In this document: positions 63,595 through 64,000 of the stretch, in pieces
How the letters are laid out: every line of letters starts with the position of its first letter
Position numbering within the stretch: position 1 is the stretch's first letter
DNA from: Candidatus Dadabacteria bacterium
Lineage (GTDB): Bacteria > Desulfobacterota_D > UBA1144 > Nemesobacterales > Nemesobacteraceae
Assembly (NCBI GenBank): GCA_009840385.1
Contig: VXNX01000006.1
Location: 1-64,000 of the forward strand
Length of the DNA stretch: 64,000 nt
Reading direction: 5' to 3'
The notes under the pieces: generated by a model
Database searches by the model: none
Told to the model about the DNA's origin: nothing
What the model saw: the letters and a program-made list of their open reading frames with translations, nothing else
Translations under genes and position numbers: made by a program

Positions 63595-64000
63595 ATGAAA
63601 TCCGGGGTTCGGGGCGGCTTCTGCCTTTGCGTTGTTCTGTGCGTCTGGGCGGCGGGCACCGCAATTGCACGAACGGAGGTCCCTACTTGGCACTTGCGTG
63701 AAGCCTGTGTCGAGGACGGTCGACGCTTGGAGTACGGGTTTTTCGCCGACTTCCGACCCGTGAGCTACAGCGAGAACCTGGACCCGGACAGCTCCGGGTT
63801 CAACAGTCATCTCGGCTACGAAGCCGACCTCTTGACCGCACTGGAGACGATGGAGGGCGCGGGGCTTATATTCAACCGCAGCGCCATCGGGAAATGGCCG
63901 GGCATTTGGTTGTTGCCCGCTACCCCTCGTTATGACTTGGTGGGCGGGGGCATCACCATACTTGAGTCGCGCACCCGCGACGCAACGGGAACGACGAAGG
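63595..64000 (+). CDS. Periplasmic solute-binding protein (SBP_bac_3-like), 5' part
   Basis: Open to the right edge of the window, so at least 135 residues are present. A signal peptide (GFCLCVVLCVWAAGTAIA) is followed by a domain reading YGFFADFRPVSYSE, GYEADLLTALE and YDLVGGGITI, the pattern of family 3 extracellular solute-binding proteins. In-frame ATG 63502 would add 31 residues; I chose 63595 because it gives a clean signal peptide. The sequence here looks GC-richer than the core genes, so later acquisition is possible. Confidence 0.7.
   Translation, partial: MKSGVRGGFCLCVVLCVWAAGTAIARTEVPTWHLREACVEDGRRLEYGFFADFRPVSYSENLDPDSSGFNSHLGYEADLLTALETMEGAGLIFNRSAIGKWPGIWLLPATPRYDLVGGGITILESRTRDATGTTK

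Overview
The window looks like a chromosomal segment of a Gram-negative, respiring bacterium. It encodes citrate synthase, malic enzyme, a cytochrome c maturation (System I) pathway, outer-membrane-type lipoproteins, catalase-peroxidase and a fused trehalose synthase/phosphatase. The protein set (M42 peptidase, long N-terminal extension on signal peptidase I, Cys-type CcmE, FmdB zinc ribbon, ArsS cluster) suggests a deltaproteobacteria-like or related candidate-phylum lineage such as Dadabacteria. That placement is a guess from sequence impressions, not a phylogeny. No tRNA, rRNA or CRISPR array was seen. Core genes are densely packed with ATGA/GTGA-type overlaps and are interrupted by islands of sparser genes that look AT-richer by eye.

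Layout. 1-7250: end of an M50 protease, gltA with promoter and terminator, a lipoprotein amidohydrolase, an M42 peptidase pair, rarA, a glyoxalase and a 46-residue Lys-rich protein missed by normal length cut-offs. 7255-15681: an epimerase followed by ccmA-B-C-D-E-F and a CcmI-like stub, then a small insert (PD-(D/E)xK-like protein, XRE regulator), then a membrane-anchored cytochrome c. 15850-18248: accessory island with a Swt1-type HEPN protein and an uncharacterised protein. 18350-19914: MFS transporter and hotdog thioesterase. 20091-21982: an uncharacterised three-gene cassette. 22023-24287: rsmE and a cobA-hemD fusion. 24361-29786: accessory island with two copies of a structured pseudoknot RNA element, a lipoprotein, an IS1595 relic, a small secreted protein, an OLD-family ATPase/TOPRIM protein and a GIY-YIG-like protein. 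29951-35136: uvrB and a 1035-residue lipoprotein with an HExxH motif. 35303-45770: the classical rimP-nusA-infB-ylxP-rbfA-nrnA-truB-rpsO-pnp-miaA expression cluster behind a leader hairpin. 45783-64000: ccmH-ccmG, otsAB fusion, aldo/keto reductase, HAD phosphatases, malic enzyme, FmdB, a methyltransferase, a ccdA-glycosyltransferase-arsS-AhpD-like arsenosugar cluster, katG, gmk-relA/spoT, lepB, and the start of a solute-binding protein.

How the genes fit together. Cytochrome c maturation is spread over three loci: 8312-13207, 45783-46741 and ccdA at 53547. Together they provide heme export, chaperoning, ligation and thiol reduction for proteins such as the adjacent cytochrome c. The CcmE here has a CxxxY motif in place of the usual HxxxY, yet CcmH and a CcmD-like protein are present.

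The most novel observation is the RNA element pair at 24611-24719 (+) and 26610-26717 (-). Both have the same order of stems: a long stem (16-18 bp), an 8-bp interleaved pseudoknot, a 5-bp stem and a C/G hairpin. Stem sequences differ by compensatory changes, while the single-stranded core is nearly identical. Each begins 6-7 nt after a -10-like box and lies in the 5' leader of a gene for an exported protein. I read them as a probable undescribed cis-regulatory RNA.
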